DNA from: Streptomyces liliifuscus
GTDB lineage: Bacteria > Actinomycetota > Actinomycetes > Streptomycetales > Streptomycetaceae
Assembly (NCBI RefSeq): GCF_016598615.1
Contig: NZ_CP066831.1
Location: 806,001-870,000, forward strand
Reading direction: 5' to 3'
DNA length: 64,000 nucleotides
The notes under the pieces: model-generated
What the model saw: only the letters and a program-made list of their open reading frames with translations
What the model was told of the DNA's origin: nothing
Databases searched by the model: none
In this document: in pieces, positions 53,513 to 62,373 of the stretch
Layout of the letters: each line of letters opens with the position of its first letter
How positions within the stretch are numbered: position 1 is the first letter of the stretch
Made by a program: the position numbers and the translations under genes

Positions 53513-55696
53513 ATGTCTTCCCCCCGCGGCTCCGCCGCGTCCCTCGCCCCGCCTGGGCCACAGGGCGGCACGTCCACGCCCGTCGGACGGTTCGGCGCCC
53601 TGGCCGGCTGGGCACAGCGTCATCGCTGGGCCGCCCTCGTGCTCTGGGTGGCTGTCGTGGCCGCCATCACGTTGGGTTCCACCGCTGCCGGTGCCGCGTA
53701 CAAGAACGACTTCTCGCTGCCGGGCACCGGTTCCCAGGCGGCCACCGATCTGTTCAAGAAGCACGGCAGTGATCAGGCGGGCGACAGCGTCGAGATCGTG
53801 TTCAAGGACGCCGCCGGCATCAAGAGCGCCAAGGCCGGCATCGAACCGATGCTGGCCGAGGTGAAGGGCATGGCGGGGGTCGCCGACGTACGCAGCCCCT
53901 TCTCCGATGCCTCGGCGGTGTCCGAGGACGGCACGATCGCCTATGCGTCCGTCACGCTGGACGGCAAGACCGAGGAGGTCCCCAAGGAGGACGTCGCCCG
54001 GATCATCGACACCGCGCAGAGCATCGCCACCGAGCGCCTCCAGGTCGAGGTGGGCGGTGAGGCCGCGCGCAACGCGGAGGACAAGGCGGCACCGACCGCC
54101 GAACTCACCGGGATCGTGGCCGCCCTGGTCATCCTGGTGCTGCTGTTCGGTTCGCTGCTGGCGGCGTCGCTTCCGCTGATCACCGCGCTGTTCGCGGTGG
54201 GCGGCGCCCTCGGCCTGATCGCCCTGGCCTCGCACGTCTTCACCGTCGCCGACTTCACCCCGCCCATCCTGATGCTCGTCGGCCTCGGTGTCGGCGTCGA
54301 CTACGCCCTGCTGATCTTCTACCGCTACCGCCATGAACTCCTGGCGGGTGCCCGGCCCACGGAAGCCGGGCGCAAGGCTCTCGACTCCGCCGGCCGCACT
54401 GTCTTCTTCGCCGGCTGCACGGTCATCGTCGCGCTGCTGGGGCTGGTCGCCCTCGGACTCGGCTCGCTGCAGGGCATCGCCCTCGCGGTGGCCATCACCG
54501 TCCTCATCACCATGGCCGCCTCCCTCGTGCTGTTGCCCGCCCTGCTCGCGCTGTTCGGCAGGCGCATCCAACGCCACGTCCTCAAACAGCGGGCCAAGGC
54601 CACCACGAAGGGCAAGACCGAAGGTGACCGCTGGCGCGCCATGGCAAGGGCCGTGCAGCGCCGCCCGATCCCGACCCTGCTGGTCGGCGTGATCGCGCTC
54701 CTGGCCCTGTCGGCACCGGTCCTGGGCATGCGCCTGGGCTTCGCCGACTCGGGCAACGACCCCGAGAAGACCACGTCCCGCCACGCCTACGACCTGCTCG
54801 CCGAGGGATTCGGCCCCGGCTTCAACGGTCCGCTCGTCGTCCTGGTGAAGGGCGATCAGGAAGCCGGCCAGGCCGTCCGGGCAAAGATCGCCACCACCGT
54901 CGGCGTCGCCGACGCCAGCCCCGCGCTGCCCTCCGCGGACGGCGCCCTGTCCACCGTCTTCGTCTACCCGACGACCTCTCCGCAGGACGAGGGGACCGTG
55001 GACCTCGTCCACCGCCTGCGCGACGACGTGGCACCGCCCCTGGAGGACACCACCGGCGCCGAGGTGCTGGTCGGCGGTGCGACGGCCGCCTCCCAGGACG
55101 TCTCCGAGACACTCGCCGCCCGGCTGCCCCTGTTCGTCGCCGTCGTCGTGGGCGTCTCCTCGCTCCTGCTCCTGCTGGTCTTCCGGTCCATCTGGATTCC
55201 CGTGAAGGCAGCCATCCTGAACCTGCTGTCCATCTCCGCCGCGATGGGCGTGGTCACCCTGGTGTTCCAGTACGGCTGGTTCGGAGCCCAGTCGGGCCCC
55301 ATCGAAGCCTTCATCCCGGCACTGATCTTCGCGATCGTCTTCGGGCTCTCCATGGACTACGAGGTCTTCCTCATCTCCCGTATCCACGAGGAATGGACGC
55401 GCACCAAAGACCCTTCGCAATCCGTGCGTGAGGGGCTCGCCTCCACCGGCAAGGTCATCACGGCGGCCGCGGCCATCATGATGTTCGTCTTCGGAGCCTT
55501 CGTCCTCAGCGACGACCGCATGCTCCAGCAGTTCGGACTGGGCCTGGCCGTCGCCATCCTTCTCGACGCCGTGGTCATCCGATGCCTCATCGTTCCCGCC
55601 GTCATGCAGATGCTCGGCAAGTGGGCCTGGTGGCTACCCGCACCCTTGGCCAGGAAGCTGCCCAAGGTGTCCTTGGAACGCCCTGAGCACAGCTGA
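53513..55696 (+). CDS. MMPL/RND family transporter
   Basis: 727 aa. Twelve membrane helices in the RND arrangement with two large external loops (after TM1 and TM7). Characteristic segments: GVGVDYALLIFYRYRHEL (TM4 area, about 262-279), and IVFGLSMDYEVFLISRIHEE in the second half, where Asp-Tyr pairs serve proton coupling. The N-terminal TM is WAQRHRWAALVLWVAVVAAI. Such proteins export lipids, glycolipids or small toxic molecules. GAGGTAGG precedes ATG 53513. It lies between a divergent two-component system and a convergent DHA2 exporter. Confidence 0.92.
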   Translation: MSSPRGSAASLAPPGPQGGTSTPVGRFGALAGWAQRHRWAALVLWVAVVAAITLGSTAAGAAYKNDFSLPGTGSQAATDLFKKHGSDQAGDSVEIVFKDAAGIKSAKAGIEPMLAEVKGMAGVADVRSPFSDASAVSEDGTIAYASVTLDGKTEEVPKEDVARIIDTAQSIATERLQVEVGGEAARNAEDKAAPTAELTGIVAALVILVLLFGSLLAASLPLITALFAVGGALGLIALASHVFTVADFTPPILMLVGLGVGVDYALLIFYRYRHELLAGARPTEAGRKALDSAGRTVFFAGCTVIVALLGLVALGLGSLQGIALAVAITVLITMAASLVLLPALLALFGRRIQRHVLKQRAKATTKGKTEGDRWRAMARAVQRRPIPTLLVGVIALLALSAPVLGMRLGFADSGNDPEKTTSRHAYDLLAEGFGPGFNGPLVVLVKGDQEAGQAVRAKIATTVGVADASPALPSADGALSTVFVYPTTSPQDEGTVDLVHRLRDDVAPPLEDTTGAEVLVGGATAASQDVSETLAARLPLFVAVVVGVSSLLLLLVFRSIWIPVKAAILNLLSISAAMGVVTLVFQYGWFGAQSGPIEAFIPALIFAIVFGLSMDYEVFLISRIHEEWTRTKDPSQSVREGLASTGKVITAAAAIMMFVFGAFVLSDDRMLQQFGLGLAVAILLDAVVIRCLIVPAVMQMLGKWAWWLPAPLARKLPKVSLERPEHS

Positions 55697-55708
55697 CCAG
55701 TTGGCCCG

Positions 55709-55740
55709 GCGCGGGTCACGGATTGCGCTGTGACCCGCGC
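55709..55740. terminator. Hairpin between the convergent MMPL and MFS genes
   Basis: GCGCGGGTCAC (55709-55719) pairs perfectly with GTGACCCGCGC (55730-55740) across 10 nt. It lies 12 bp after the MMPL stop and 50 bp after the end of the MFS gene on the other strand. Confidence 0.75.
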
Positions 55741-55789
55741 GAGGCGGACCGTGGCCGGGCTCGCTCCTTCGCGTTCCTGGCGCGGACGG

Positions 55790-57295
55790 CTACGGACAGG
55801 CGGCCTGACCGTTCACGCATGGCGTCGTGCTGTCCGCGGCGCGACGGGCACGGGTGATGCCCCATCCCACCAGCGCCGCGGCCAGGACCGTGAGCGCGAG
55901 GCCGGCCCAGGTGACCGCCTCGCGGAACTCCGTGGTCTGGTGAGTGCTCCAGCTCGATGTGGCGATATCACCGGTGAAGAGCGCTGCGAGGATGGTCCCG
56001 CTGACGGCGATGCCGATTCCGGTGGTGACTTCGCCGGCGGTGTCCACCAACGCCGCTCCGATGGTGGTGCGGTTGGTCGGGAGGCCACGCATCACGTTGG
56101 TCCCGGCGACGACACCGACGACGCGCATACCGGCGGCCACGAGTACGAGCGAGAGGGCGACCCACACGTACCCGAAGCGGCCGAGCAGCCCGTAGACGGC
56201 GAGCCCGCACACGACGGATCCGGCGCTGAGCCAGGCGGTCCTGTCGAGGCCGACGCGCGTGACCAGCGGACCGATGAGAGCACCGCCCGCGATGAGCACG
56301 ACGACCTGCGGCAGCATTCCCATGGCCGCTTGAGCGGGTGTCCAGCCCCAGTCGAGCTGGAGTTGCAGGGTCACGAGGTAGCCGAGGCCGGCGGTCGCGA
56401 GGCTTGCGGCGGCCTTGAACGCCAGGCCGCTCGACACGAGTGGGCGGGCGACGAGTTCGAGGTCGAGCAGCGGAAAGCGGGCGGAACGCTCGCGGACGAC
56501 GAACAGCACTGCCATCACGAGGGCCGCTGCCGTGGTCAGCCACGGGAGAGGCGATGCGGTGCCCGCGTCGACGAACAGCGTGGGTGCGACCAGCGCGAGG
56601 ACGATCGTGGTCGTGCCGAGCAGGGCGCCCGTGCCATCGATCGGGTCGCGGTGCAGCTCGTCCACCCTGTCGGCGGGGATGCCGCGTCGAATGCCGATGA
56701 ACGCGAGTGCGGCGATCGGCACGTTCACCAGCAGCAGTACCTGCCACGGAGCGAACGCGAGCACGAAGCCACCCACCGTGGGCCCGATCGCAAGTCCGAC
56801 CAGGCCCACGGTCGAGATCAGGGTGGTCGCACGGACGCGGAGCCCGTCCTCGTCGAACAGGCGGAACGCCAGGGCGAGGGAGCCCGGCGTCGTCATCGCG
56901 GCCGCGACACCCATCGCCACGCGGATCGCGATGAGCTGCGGCGCCGTGGTGACGAACGCGGTTGCCAGACTTGCCACGCCCAGCAGCACCAGGCCGACCA
57001 GCATGACCTTGCGGCGGCCAACCCGGTCGGCGAGCGCGCCGAGGGCCAGCATCAGCCCGCCGAACGCGACGGCGTACACGCCCGTGACCCACTGCAGCAC
57101 AGTCGTCGACGCCGACAGCTCGCGGCCGATGGTCGGCAATGCGACGTTGAGGATCGAGTTGTCGAGCATCTCGAAGAGAAACACCGCTGACAGCCCTGCG
57201 AGGGCTACCCCCGCTTCGCGGAGGGAACGTGGCGAACGAGGGGCTTCGGTGGGAGCGCCGACATTCTCGGCAGCTCCATTGCGACGGGCTTTCAC
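55790..57295 (-). CDS. DHA2-type MFS multidrug exporter
   Basis: 501 aa with 14 membrane segments, the EmrB/QacA arrangement. Conserved motifs: FLFEMLDNSILNVALPTIGR in TM1 (DHA2 motif D1), GALADRVGRRKVML (loop 2-3) and LISTVGLVGLAIGPTVGGFV in TM5 (motif C). It exports drugs or metabolites by proton antiport. GTG 57295 has GAAGGAG 6 nt upstream. No TetR or MarR regulator adjoins it, and the 57296-57531 gap holds nothing clear. Confidence 0.92.
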   Translation of the reverse strand: MKARRNGAAENVGAPTEAPRSPRSLREAGVALAGLSAVFLFEMLDNSILNVALPTIGRELSASTTVLQWVTGVYAVAFGGLMLALGALADRVGRRKVMLVGLVLLGVASLATAFVTTAPQLIAIRVAMGVAAAMTTPGSLALAFRLFDEDGLRVRATTLISTVGLVGLAIGPTVGGFVLAFAPWQVLLLVNVPIAALAFIGIRRGIPADRVDELHRDPIDGTGALLGTTTIVLALVAPTLFVDAGTASPLPWLTTAAALVMAVLFVVRERSARFPLLDLELVARPLVSSGLAFKAAASLATAGLGYLVTLQLQLDWGWTPAQAAMGMLPQVVVLIAGGALIGPLVTRVGLDRTAWLSAGSVVCGLAVYGLLGRFGYVWVALSLVLVAAGMRVVGVVAGTNVMRGLPTNRTTIGAALVDTAGEVTTGIGIAVSGTILAALFTGDIATSSWSTHQTTEFREAVTWAGLALTVLAAALVGWGITRARRAADSTTPCVNGQAACP

Positions 57296-57531
57296 TGCGC
57301 ACTCCTTCGATGTGAAGAAGTGGCGGCCCGTCCGAACCGCGTATGCGCGCGTGGCCCCTGCTCCATCGACCGGCGTGGATGCCCGGCAGTGAACACACGT
57401 TTCTACTTCCAGTGCTGCGACACTACACCCGGCTCGCAGATGAGGGCACGGCCCTTATCCCCGTGCTGATCCGCTGGGCCGGAACCGGGGGCCGCTACCG
57501 GTCCCTCCGGGGCGTTGACGGATGTGGGGGC

Positions 57532-58527
57532 TCAGTTGCCGACGCCGAGGCCGGCCATGAACGCGGACGGGTAGCGGTCGCCGCGCGCCGCTCCCGGCGG
57601 CACCGCCTTCTCGATCTCGGCGAGGTCGTCGGCCGTGAGGTTCACCTCCAGCGCGGGCAAAGCCTCGGTCAGCCGCTCGCGGGTGCGGGCACCGACCAGC
57701 GGCACGATGTCGTCGCCCTGTGCGGTCACCCAGGCGATGGCCAGTTGGGCGACCGTGCACCCCTTCGCGTCGGCGACCCGGCGCAGCGCCTCCACGAGGG
57801 CGAGGTTGTGTGCCACGTTCTCACTCGAGAATCGCGGGCTGAAGGCGCGCCCGTCGCCGGGGCCGGCGGTCCGACCGGCGGACCAGTGCCCAGAGATGAG
57901 GCCACGACCGAGGACGCCGTACGCGGTCAGGCCGATGCCGAGCTCCCGCAGCGTGGGCAGGATGTCCGCCTCCACCGCGCGGGACAGGAGGGAGTACTCG
58001 ATCTGAAGGTCGGCGACAGGGTGGACGGCATGCGCCCGGCGGATCGTCTCGGCGTCGACCTCCGATAGGCCGAGGTGCCGGACGTGCCCGGCGTCGATCA
58101 TCTCCTTGATCGCGCCCACCGTCTCCTCGATCGGTACCGCCGGGTCCAGCCGGGCCGGACGATAGATGTCGATGTGGTCGGTGCCCAGCCGGGTCAGCGA
58201 GTAGGCCAGGAAGTTCTTCACCGCCTCGGGCCGGCCGTCCTGCCCGCTGAACTCACGGCCCGGTCCCCGCAGCTGACCGAACTTGACGCTCAGCTGGTAG
58301 CTGTCCCGGTCCCGGCCGTGCAGCGCCTCGGCGAGCAGCAGTTCGTTGTGGCCCATGGCGTAGAAGTCGCCGGTGTCGATCAGCGTGACGCCGGCCTCCA
58401 GCGCGGCGTGCACGGTGGCGATACTCTCCGCGCGGTCGGCCGCGCCGTAAGCGCCCGACATGCCCATCGCACCCAGGCCCAGCGCGGAGACGGCGGGGCC
58501 GGTGGTGCCCAGGGTTCGTGTCTGCAT
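57532..58527 (-). CDS. Aldo/keto reductase lacking the tetrad His
   Basis: 331 aa. AKR barrel with Asp and Tyr in LIDTGDFYAMGHNELL (about 53-58) and Lys in LSVKFGQLRG (about 84). The strand that normally carries the catalytic His reads DIYRPARLDP, so Ala or Pro stands where YQHRVDP has His. This variant is seen in a subgroup of AKRs. The cofactor region is IVPLVGARTRERLTEALPAL. ATG 58527 was chosen for its 6-nt distance to GGAG (58534-58537); ATG 58530 directly precedes it. It is divergent from an MmyB-like regulator, its probable controller. Confidence 0.9.
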   Translation of the reverse strand: MQTRTLGTTGPAVSALGLGAMGMSGAYGAADRAESIATVHAALEAGVTLIDTGDFYAMGHNELLLAEALHGRDRDSYQLSVKFGQLRGPGREFSGQDGRPEAVKNFLAYSLTRLGTDHIDIYRPARLDPAVPIEETVGAIKEMIDAGHVRHLGLSEVDAETIRRAHAVHPVADLQIEYSLLSRAVEADILPTLRELGIGLTAYGVLGRGLISGHWSAGRTAGPGDGRAFSPRFSSENVAHNLALVEALRRVADAKGCTVAQLAIAWVTAQGDDIVPLVGARTRERLTEALPALEVNLTADDLAEIEKAVPPGAARGDRYPSAFMAGLGVGN

Positions 58528-58654
58528 CATGTTCTCCTTCGTGGTCGGTCTGCCGTCCACCTTGCGGCCGTGCGGCGGCGCACGGGAGCGGAGCGTTCAT
58601 CCTGGGATCGCCGCTCCCTGGCTCGGCTCCCCCGCCGCGAGGGACGATGGGGTC

Positions 58655-59515
58655 ATGGAACGTGACCAGCTCGCCGACTTCCTGCGCCGCCGTCGCGAGG
58701 CGATCCGCCCGGCCGAGGTCGGCATCGCCGACGGCCCCCGCCGCCGCACCAGCGGCCTGCGCCGGGAAGAGGTGGCCACGCTCGCCGGCATGTCGGTGGA
58801 CTACGTCGTACGCCTCGAACAGGGCCGCAGCAGTCAGCCGTCGGTCCAGCTGCTCGGCGCGCTGGCCCGGGCGCTGCGCCTCTCCGACGACGAGCGCGAC
58901 CACCTCTTCCACCTGGCCGGCCATCGGCCCCCACCGGCCGAAGGGGTGGCTCGTCAGGCCCGCGCCGGCCTGATCCGCATGCTCGACCTGCTCGGCGACA
59001 CCCCGGCCCTGGTGCTGTCCGACCTGGGCGAGATCCTCGCCCAGAACCGGGCCGCCCTGCTGCTCACGGGCGACCACACCGGCTTGTCCGGCGACCGCCG
59101 CTACATCGCGTACCGCTGGTTCACCGACCCCGCGGTCCGCGCCATCACCCCGCCCGAGGAACAGGAACGCCACGCCCGCCAGCTCGTGGCCGACCTGCGT
59201 GCGGCCGTCGGCCGCCGCACCGGCGACTCCACCGTCGCCGGACTCGTCGACCGGATGCAGGCCGCGAGCGCCGACTTCCGCCGGCTCTGGGCCGAGCACG
59301 AGGTGGCGGTCCGGCGCGCCGACCGCAAGACCCTGCTGCATCCGCGGGTCGGCCGCCTGCTGATGAACTGCGAGACCCTGGTCACCCCCGACCAGGGCCA
59401 GCAACTGCTCGTGCTCACCCCGGCGGACGCCGAGGCCCGCGAGCGGCTGGAGCTGCTGCGGGTGATCGGGGTCGAGGAATTCCCCACAGGGGCAACGGGC
59501 CCGACGGCACGGTGA
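58655..59515 (+). CDS. MmyB-like XRE family transcriptional regulator 4
   Basis: 286 aa. XRE domain: LADFLRRRREAIRPAEVGI, RRTSGLRREEVATLAGMSVD and RLEQGRSSQPSVQLLGALAR. The MmyB-type ligand domain follows (LSDLGEILAQNRAALLLTGD, YRWFTDPAVRAITPPEEQER, LLHPRVGRLLMNCETL). It is more distant from regulators 1-3 than they are from one another. Divergent from the AKR at 57532, the usual layout for this family. ATG 58655 follows GAGGGACGATGGGGTC. A CCTGG...CCGCTCCCTGGC stretch (58601-58622) weakly resembles the core of blocks A-D. Confidence 0.9.
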   Translation: MERDQLADFLRRRREAIRPAEVGIADGPRRRTSGLRREEVATLAGMSVDYVVRLEQGRSSQPSVQLLGALARALRLSDDERDHLFHLAGHRPPPAEGVARQARAGLIRMLDLLGDTPALVLSDLGEILAQNRAALLLTGDHTGLSGDRRYIAYRWFTDPAVRAITPPEEQERHARQLVADLRAAVGRRTGDSTVAGLVDRMQAASADFRRLWAEHEVAVRRADRKTLLHPRVGRLLMNCETLVTPDQGQQLLVLTPADAEARERLELLRVIGVEEFPTGATGPTAR

Positions 59516-59659
59516 CGCGGTGCCCCGGTGACCCGGTTCCCAGGCGACCCGGCCGACTAAAGCGCGGCGGCTCGGCATCGCAGGAACGCGGGACGCCCGG
59601 GGCACCGCGAAGTGGTGAGCCGCGCATCTCCCCGCGCCGAGAATCGGACATGAATTCGC

Positions 59660-59685
59660 CACTTGTTGGGAAACTCCGACAAGTG
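59660..59685. promoter_or_regulatory. Inverted repeat before the 59737 membrane protein gene
   Basis: CACTTGTTGG (59660-59669) and CCGACAAGTG (59676-59685) form 10-bp arms with one mismatch around GAAACT. It lies 51 bp before the start. An operator is likely; the binding protein is unknown. Confidence 0.45.
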
Positions 59686-59736
59686 CGCTGATCTGCCGTC
59701 CTGTTGGTGGTCGTCCGAGGAGAGAGTGCCCTGCCC

Positions 59737-60645
59737 ATGAGCCAACCGGAGCTGAGCGAGATGGGATGGATCACCGCCGGCTGGCTGCTGGGGTTCGCCG
59801 GGTTCAACACGGTTCTGGGCGTGGCCTGGTGGAGGCGCACGCGCGAGGAGCGGCAGTTCCTGCGGGTTGCACGGAGGTCGGTCGTGGACCCGATCCAGGC
59901 GGGGTGGTGGCTCGGCGCCTCCTGGAAGGGCGCGTCGGCTCAGCGGGAGGGATACGCCGCCGAGGTGGCCGTACGACTGCTCGTCCTGGCAGGCCACGCC
60001 CAGGTCGACGAGACCGGTCGGATCAGCCTGACGCCGGGACAACACGGCGCTCCGGAGGATCCGGCCCTCGCCGCCCTCGCCGCCGCCCTGCGCCGCGACG
60101 AGGGCGTCACCGTCCATGAACTCCTCACCGAGCCGCGCTTCGCACCGTTCCGCACGGCCCTGGAAGCACACCGTGCTCCCCTGCGCCGGTGTTTCGGCGC
60201 GTACCGCGTCCCCGCGCTGCTCGCCGCCCTCGTGGTGTCGTTCGGGATGTCCATGAACGCGATGCTCCTGGGCAACGGGTTCCCGGGCCTGTCCGACCAG
60301 GACCCCGGATGGTGGACGCTTCTGTGGATGGCGCCTTGGGCCGCCCTGTCCCTCCTGGCGGCTGCCTGGCCGCCCGAAGCTTCCCGTCCCTGGCCCCGGT
60401 TCACCCGCCGCTGCCGCGCCGCGCTCGCGCGGGCTCTGGCCGGCGAGAGCCCGGAGACCGGCTTCAGCGTCTCCAGAGGGGCGTACCCTCCGCCCACCTC
60501 GCAAGCGTCCACTGCCGGAGCGAATGTCCGCCGGCCCCCGGACGGGTCCACCGACCGTACGGGACGCGGGAATTCAGCCGAACTCGCCAACGACACTGCC
60601 GACTTGGACATGGACCACGACAGCGGCTTCGTTGGCGGTGACTGA
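59737..60645 (+). CDS. Uncharacterised membrane protein (TIGR04222-like)
   Basis: 302 aa. One N-terminal hydrophobic segment (GWITAGWLLGFAGFNTVLGV), a soluble region with paired helices (YAAEVAVRLLVLAGHAQVDE, EGVTVHELLTEPRFAPFRTA) and two further spans (YRVPALLAALVVSFGMSMNA, WTLLWMAPWAALSLLAAAWP). The layout resembles TIGR04222-type proteins of actinobacteria, although the usual GGGC tail motif is absent. The last 90 residues are disordered and rich in Pro, Ser and Asp. The function is unknown. ATG 59737 follows GAGGAGAGAG, rather distant; the frame is open from 59704. Confidence 0.65.
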   Translation: MSQPELSEMGWITAGWLLGFAGFNTVLGVAWWRRTREERQFLRVARRSVVDPIQAGWWLGASWKGASAQREGYAAEVAVRLLVLAGHAQVDETGRISLTPGQHGAPEDPALAALAAALRRDEGVTVHELLTEPRFAPFRTALEAHRAPLRRCFGAYRVPALLAALVVSFGMSMNAMLLGNGFPGLSDQDPGWWTLLWMAPWAALSLLAAAWPPEASRPWPRFTRRCRAALARALAGESPETGFSVSRGAYPPPTSQASTAGANVRRPPDGSTDRTGRGNSAELANDTADLDMDHDSGFVGGD

Positions 60646-60682
60646 CGCTGGGCGCGACACGCCGTCAGCGGCCAAGCGAACT

Positions 60683-60698
60683 AGTTGCGCAATCAACT
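60683..60698. promoter_or_regulatory. Inverted repeat upstream of the LLM gene
   Basis: AGTTGCGCAATCAACT: 5-bp arms AGTTG/CAACT, with a TTGCGCAA palindrome inside. A TACTCT -10-like box follows at 60703-60708. It looks like a MarR- or HxlR-type site. It lies 134 bp before the LLM start. Confidence 0.45.
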
Positions 60699-60831
60699 TC
60701 TGTACTCTCGGTGCGCATGACGGCCGTGGACGACCGTCCCGCCGTGCCAACTCCCTTACAGGGAACCGGTATGCGCTGGTCGCCCGAGGGGACGGTCGAT
60801 GGTTGCCACGACTACTCAGCAAGGATCAGCC

Positions 60832-61734
60832 ATGAAGATCGGTTTTGCGCTCCCGCAGTTCCACAAGCAGGCCTTAGGCATCGCCCGGACCGCGGAGTTC
60901 GCGCGCGAGGCGGAGAACGCCGGCGCGGCGAGCCTGTGGGTGGGCGACCGCAATCTGGCCGCCGTCAACCCCAAGGTCGGCTACGGCGGGCAGGGCGACT
61001 CCATTCCGGCCGAACTCAACACGGCCGCCGACCCGTTCGTACTCCTCGCCATCGCCGCGAGCGCCACCGAACGCGTACTGCTCGGCACGCATGTACTGAT
61101 AGCCCCGCTGTATCCGCCGGTCCAGCTGGCCAGGTCGCTCACCAGCATCGACGTGATCAGCGACGGCCGTCTGCTGCCCGGCTTCGGCATCGGCTGGTCG
61201 CCCGAGGAGTACGAGGCCGCGGGCTCGGACTTCACCCGGCGCGGCGCCCGGATGAACGAACTGCTCGACGCCCTGGACGCCATCTGGACCACCGACCCGG
61301 CCCAGTACAGCGGTGAACTGATCTCGGTGCCCGCGCACCACTCCCCCCTCAAGCCCGCTCGGCGCCCCCGTCCGCCGTTCTACCTCGGCGCCATGTCCGA
61401 GCGCGCGCTGCGGCGGGTCGCGGAGCGCGGTGACGGCTGGCTGCCGCTGGTCGTGGTGCCCAGTTACGTGGACATCGACGGGCTCGTGCACCAGCGGACG
61501 GCCATCGACCAGCTGGCCCGGGAGGCCGGCCGGGACCCGTCCGCGATCGACGCCGTTCTGCGGGTCAACATCGACGCGGGCACCACGGCCCAGAACGTCG
61601 CCGACACCATCAAGACCGTCCACGAGCGCACCGGCATCGACCACTTCATGGTCGACTCCATGTACGCCGTCCACAGCGTCGACGAGTCCCTGGCCCTCGC
61701 CACCGAACTGATCGCCCTGGTCCAGAAGGGCTGA
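60832..61734 (+). CDS. LLM-class (F420/FMN-dependent) oxidoreductase
   Basis: 300 aa. Luciferase-like TIM barrel: MKIGFALPQFHKQALGIART, TERVLLGTHVLIAPLYPPVQ, SDGRLLPGFGIGWSPEEYEA, and the C-terminal HERTGIDHFMVDSMYAVHSV. The GIGWSPEEYEA motif is typical of the TIGR03619 F420-dependent group. It oxidises or reduces a small organic substrate using F420 or FMN. ATG 60832 with AAGGA upstream. A strong hairpin follows the stop. There are no pathway neighbours that define the substrate. Confidence 0.9.
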   Translation: MKIGFALPQFHKQALGIARTAEFAREAENAGAASLWVGDRNLAAVNPKVGYGGQGDSIPAELNTAADPFVLLAIAASATERVLLGTHVLIAPLYPPVQLARSLTSIDVISDGRLLPGFGIGWSPEEYEAAGSDFTRRGARMNELLDALDAIWTTDPAQYSGELISVPAHHSPLKPARRPRPPFYLGAMSERALRRVAERGDGWLPLVVVPSYVDIDGLVHQRTAIDQLAREAGRDPSAIDAVLRVNIDAGTTAQNVADTIKTVHERTGIDHFMVDSMYAVHSVDESLALATELIALVQKG

Positions 61735-61748
61735 CGCCAGCACTGCGC

Positions 61749-61789
61749 CGATCCCCCTGTCGCAGCCAGTGCCGCAGCCAGGGGGATCG
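61749..61789 (+). terminator. Hairpin after the LLM gene
   Basis: CGATCCCCCTG (61749-61759) pairs perfectly with CAGGGGGATCG (61779-61789) across 19 nt, 15 bp after the LLM stop. Confidence 0.75.
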
Positions 61790-61897
61790 TTCGCCCTGAC
61801 GGACCGTCCTCCCACCGGGGCCCTTCGCGGCCCGATGGTGTCCGCCCGCAGCCCATTGCGGCTCTCCTGCCCGCCGCGTGAGATGGGCAGTCCCCTC

Positions 61898-62191
61898 TCA
61901 ATCAACGGCCTTCCTTACGAGCGCGCGGATCGCCACCTCGTCGGCTTCGCCCAGTCCTGTCAGGGCATAGGCGGTCGGCCACATGGTGCCGTCGCCGAGG
62001 TTCGCCTGATCGCTGAAGCCGAGCGTGGAATAGCGCGTCTTGTCCTTCTGCGCGCTCAGGAAGAAGCACAGGACCTTCCCGCCCCTGGCGTGGGCGGGCA
62101 TCCCGTCCCACAGCTTCGGCGACAGGGTCGGGGCCTCTGCGGTGATGACGACGTGCAGGCCTTCCGCGATCGCACGGTCCGGTTGCGGCAT
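61898..62191 (-). CDS. DUF1801-like protein, possibly N-terminally truncated
   Basis: 97 aa from ATG 62191. MPQPDRAIAEGLHVVITAEA, LSPKLWDGMPAHARGGKVLC, FFLSAQKDKTRYSTLGFSDQ and LGDGTMWPTAYALTGLGEAD match DUF1801/iron-chaperone-like proteins (YdhG fold). Intact members have about 45 more N-terminal residues. The frame upstream stays open and encodes KERAAELKTSSRRGRGKGKA, clearly homologous to that leader, but without a start codon: the usual Met of AAMKERAAELK is replaced by Gly. It either starts late at 62191 or is a pseudogene. Function of the family is not firmly known. Confidence 0.7.
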   Translation of the reverse strand: MPQPDRAIAEGLHVVITAEAPTLSPKLWDGMPAHARGGKVLCFFLSAQKDKTRYSTLGFSDQANLGDGTMWPTAYALTGLGEADEVAIRALVRKAVD

Positions 62192-62373
62192 CTTGGCGAT
62201 CGTCGAGAGTACGTCCTTCTCGTCGGCGGCCGCCTTTCCCTTTCCGCGTCCGCGACGACTGCTCGTCTTCAGCTCCGCGGCTCGCTCCTTTCCTGACCGG
62301 TTCGGCGCGGTTGCGCTACGCTCTCGGCGCTCCGCCCGGGCCGGGCGGGCGGGACACGACGACAGGGGGCGCG

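Noticed and set aside
58601..58623. CCTGGGATCGCCGCTCCCTGGC as a fifth copy of the A-D promoter block
   Set aside because: Only the central core matches; the GGGGGGCCCTGTCA and CGGCCTGCCAC ends are missing, and its orientation is toward the regulator rather than the oxidoreductase.
59667..59700. ECF sigma promoter (GGAAAC ... CGTC) before the 59737 gene
   Set aside because: The spacing between the two motifs is about 22 bp, too long for an ECF promoter.
60711..61316. A 201-codon open frame starting MTAVDDRPAVP overlapping the LLM gene
   Set aside because: It is rich in Arg, Gly and Pro and lies in another frame of a well-supported LLM enzyme; no family resemblance.
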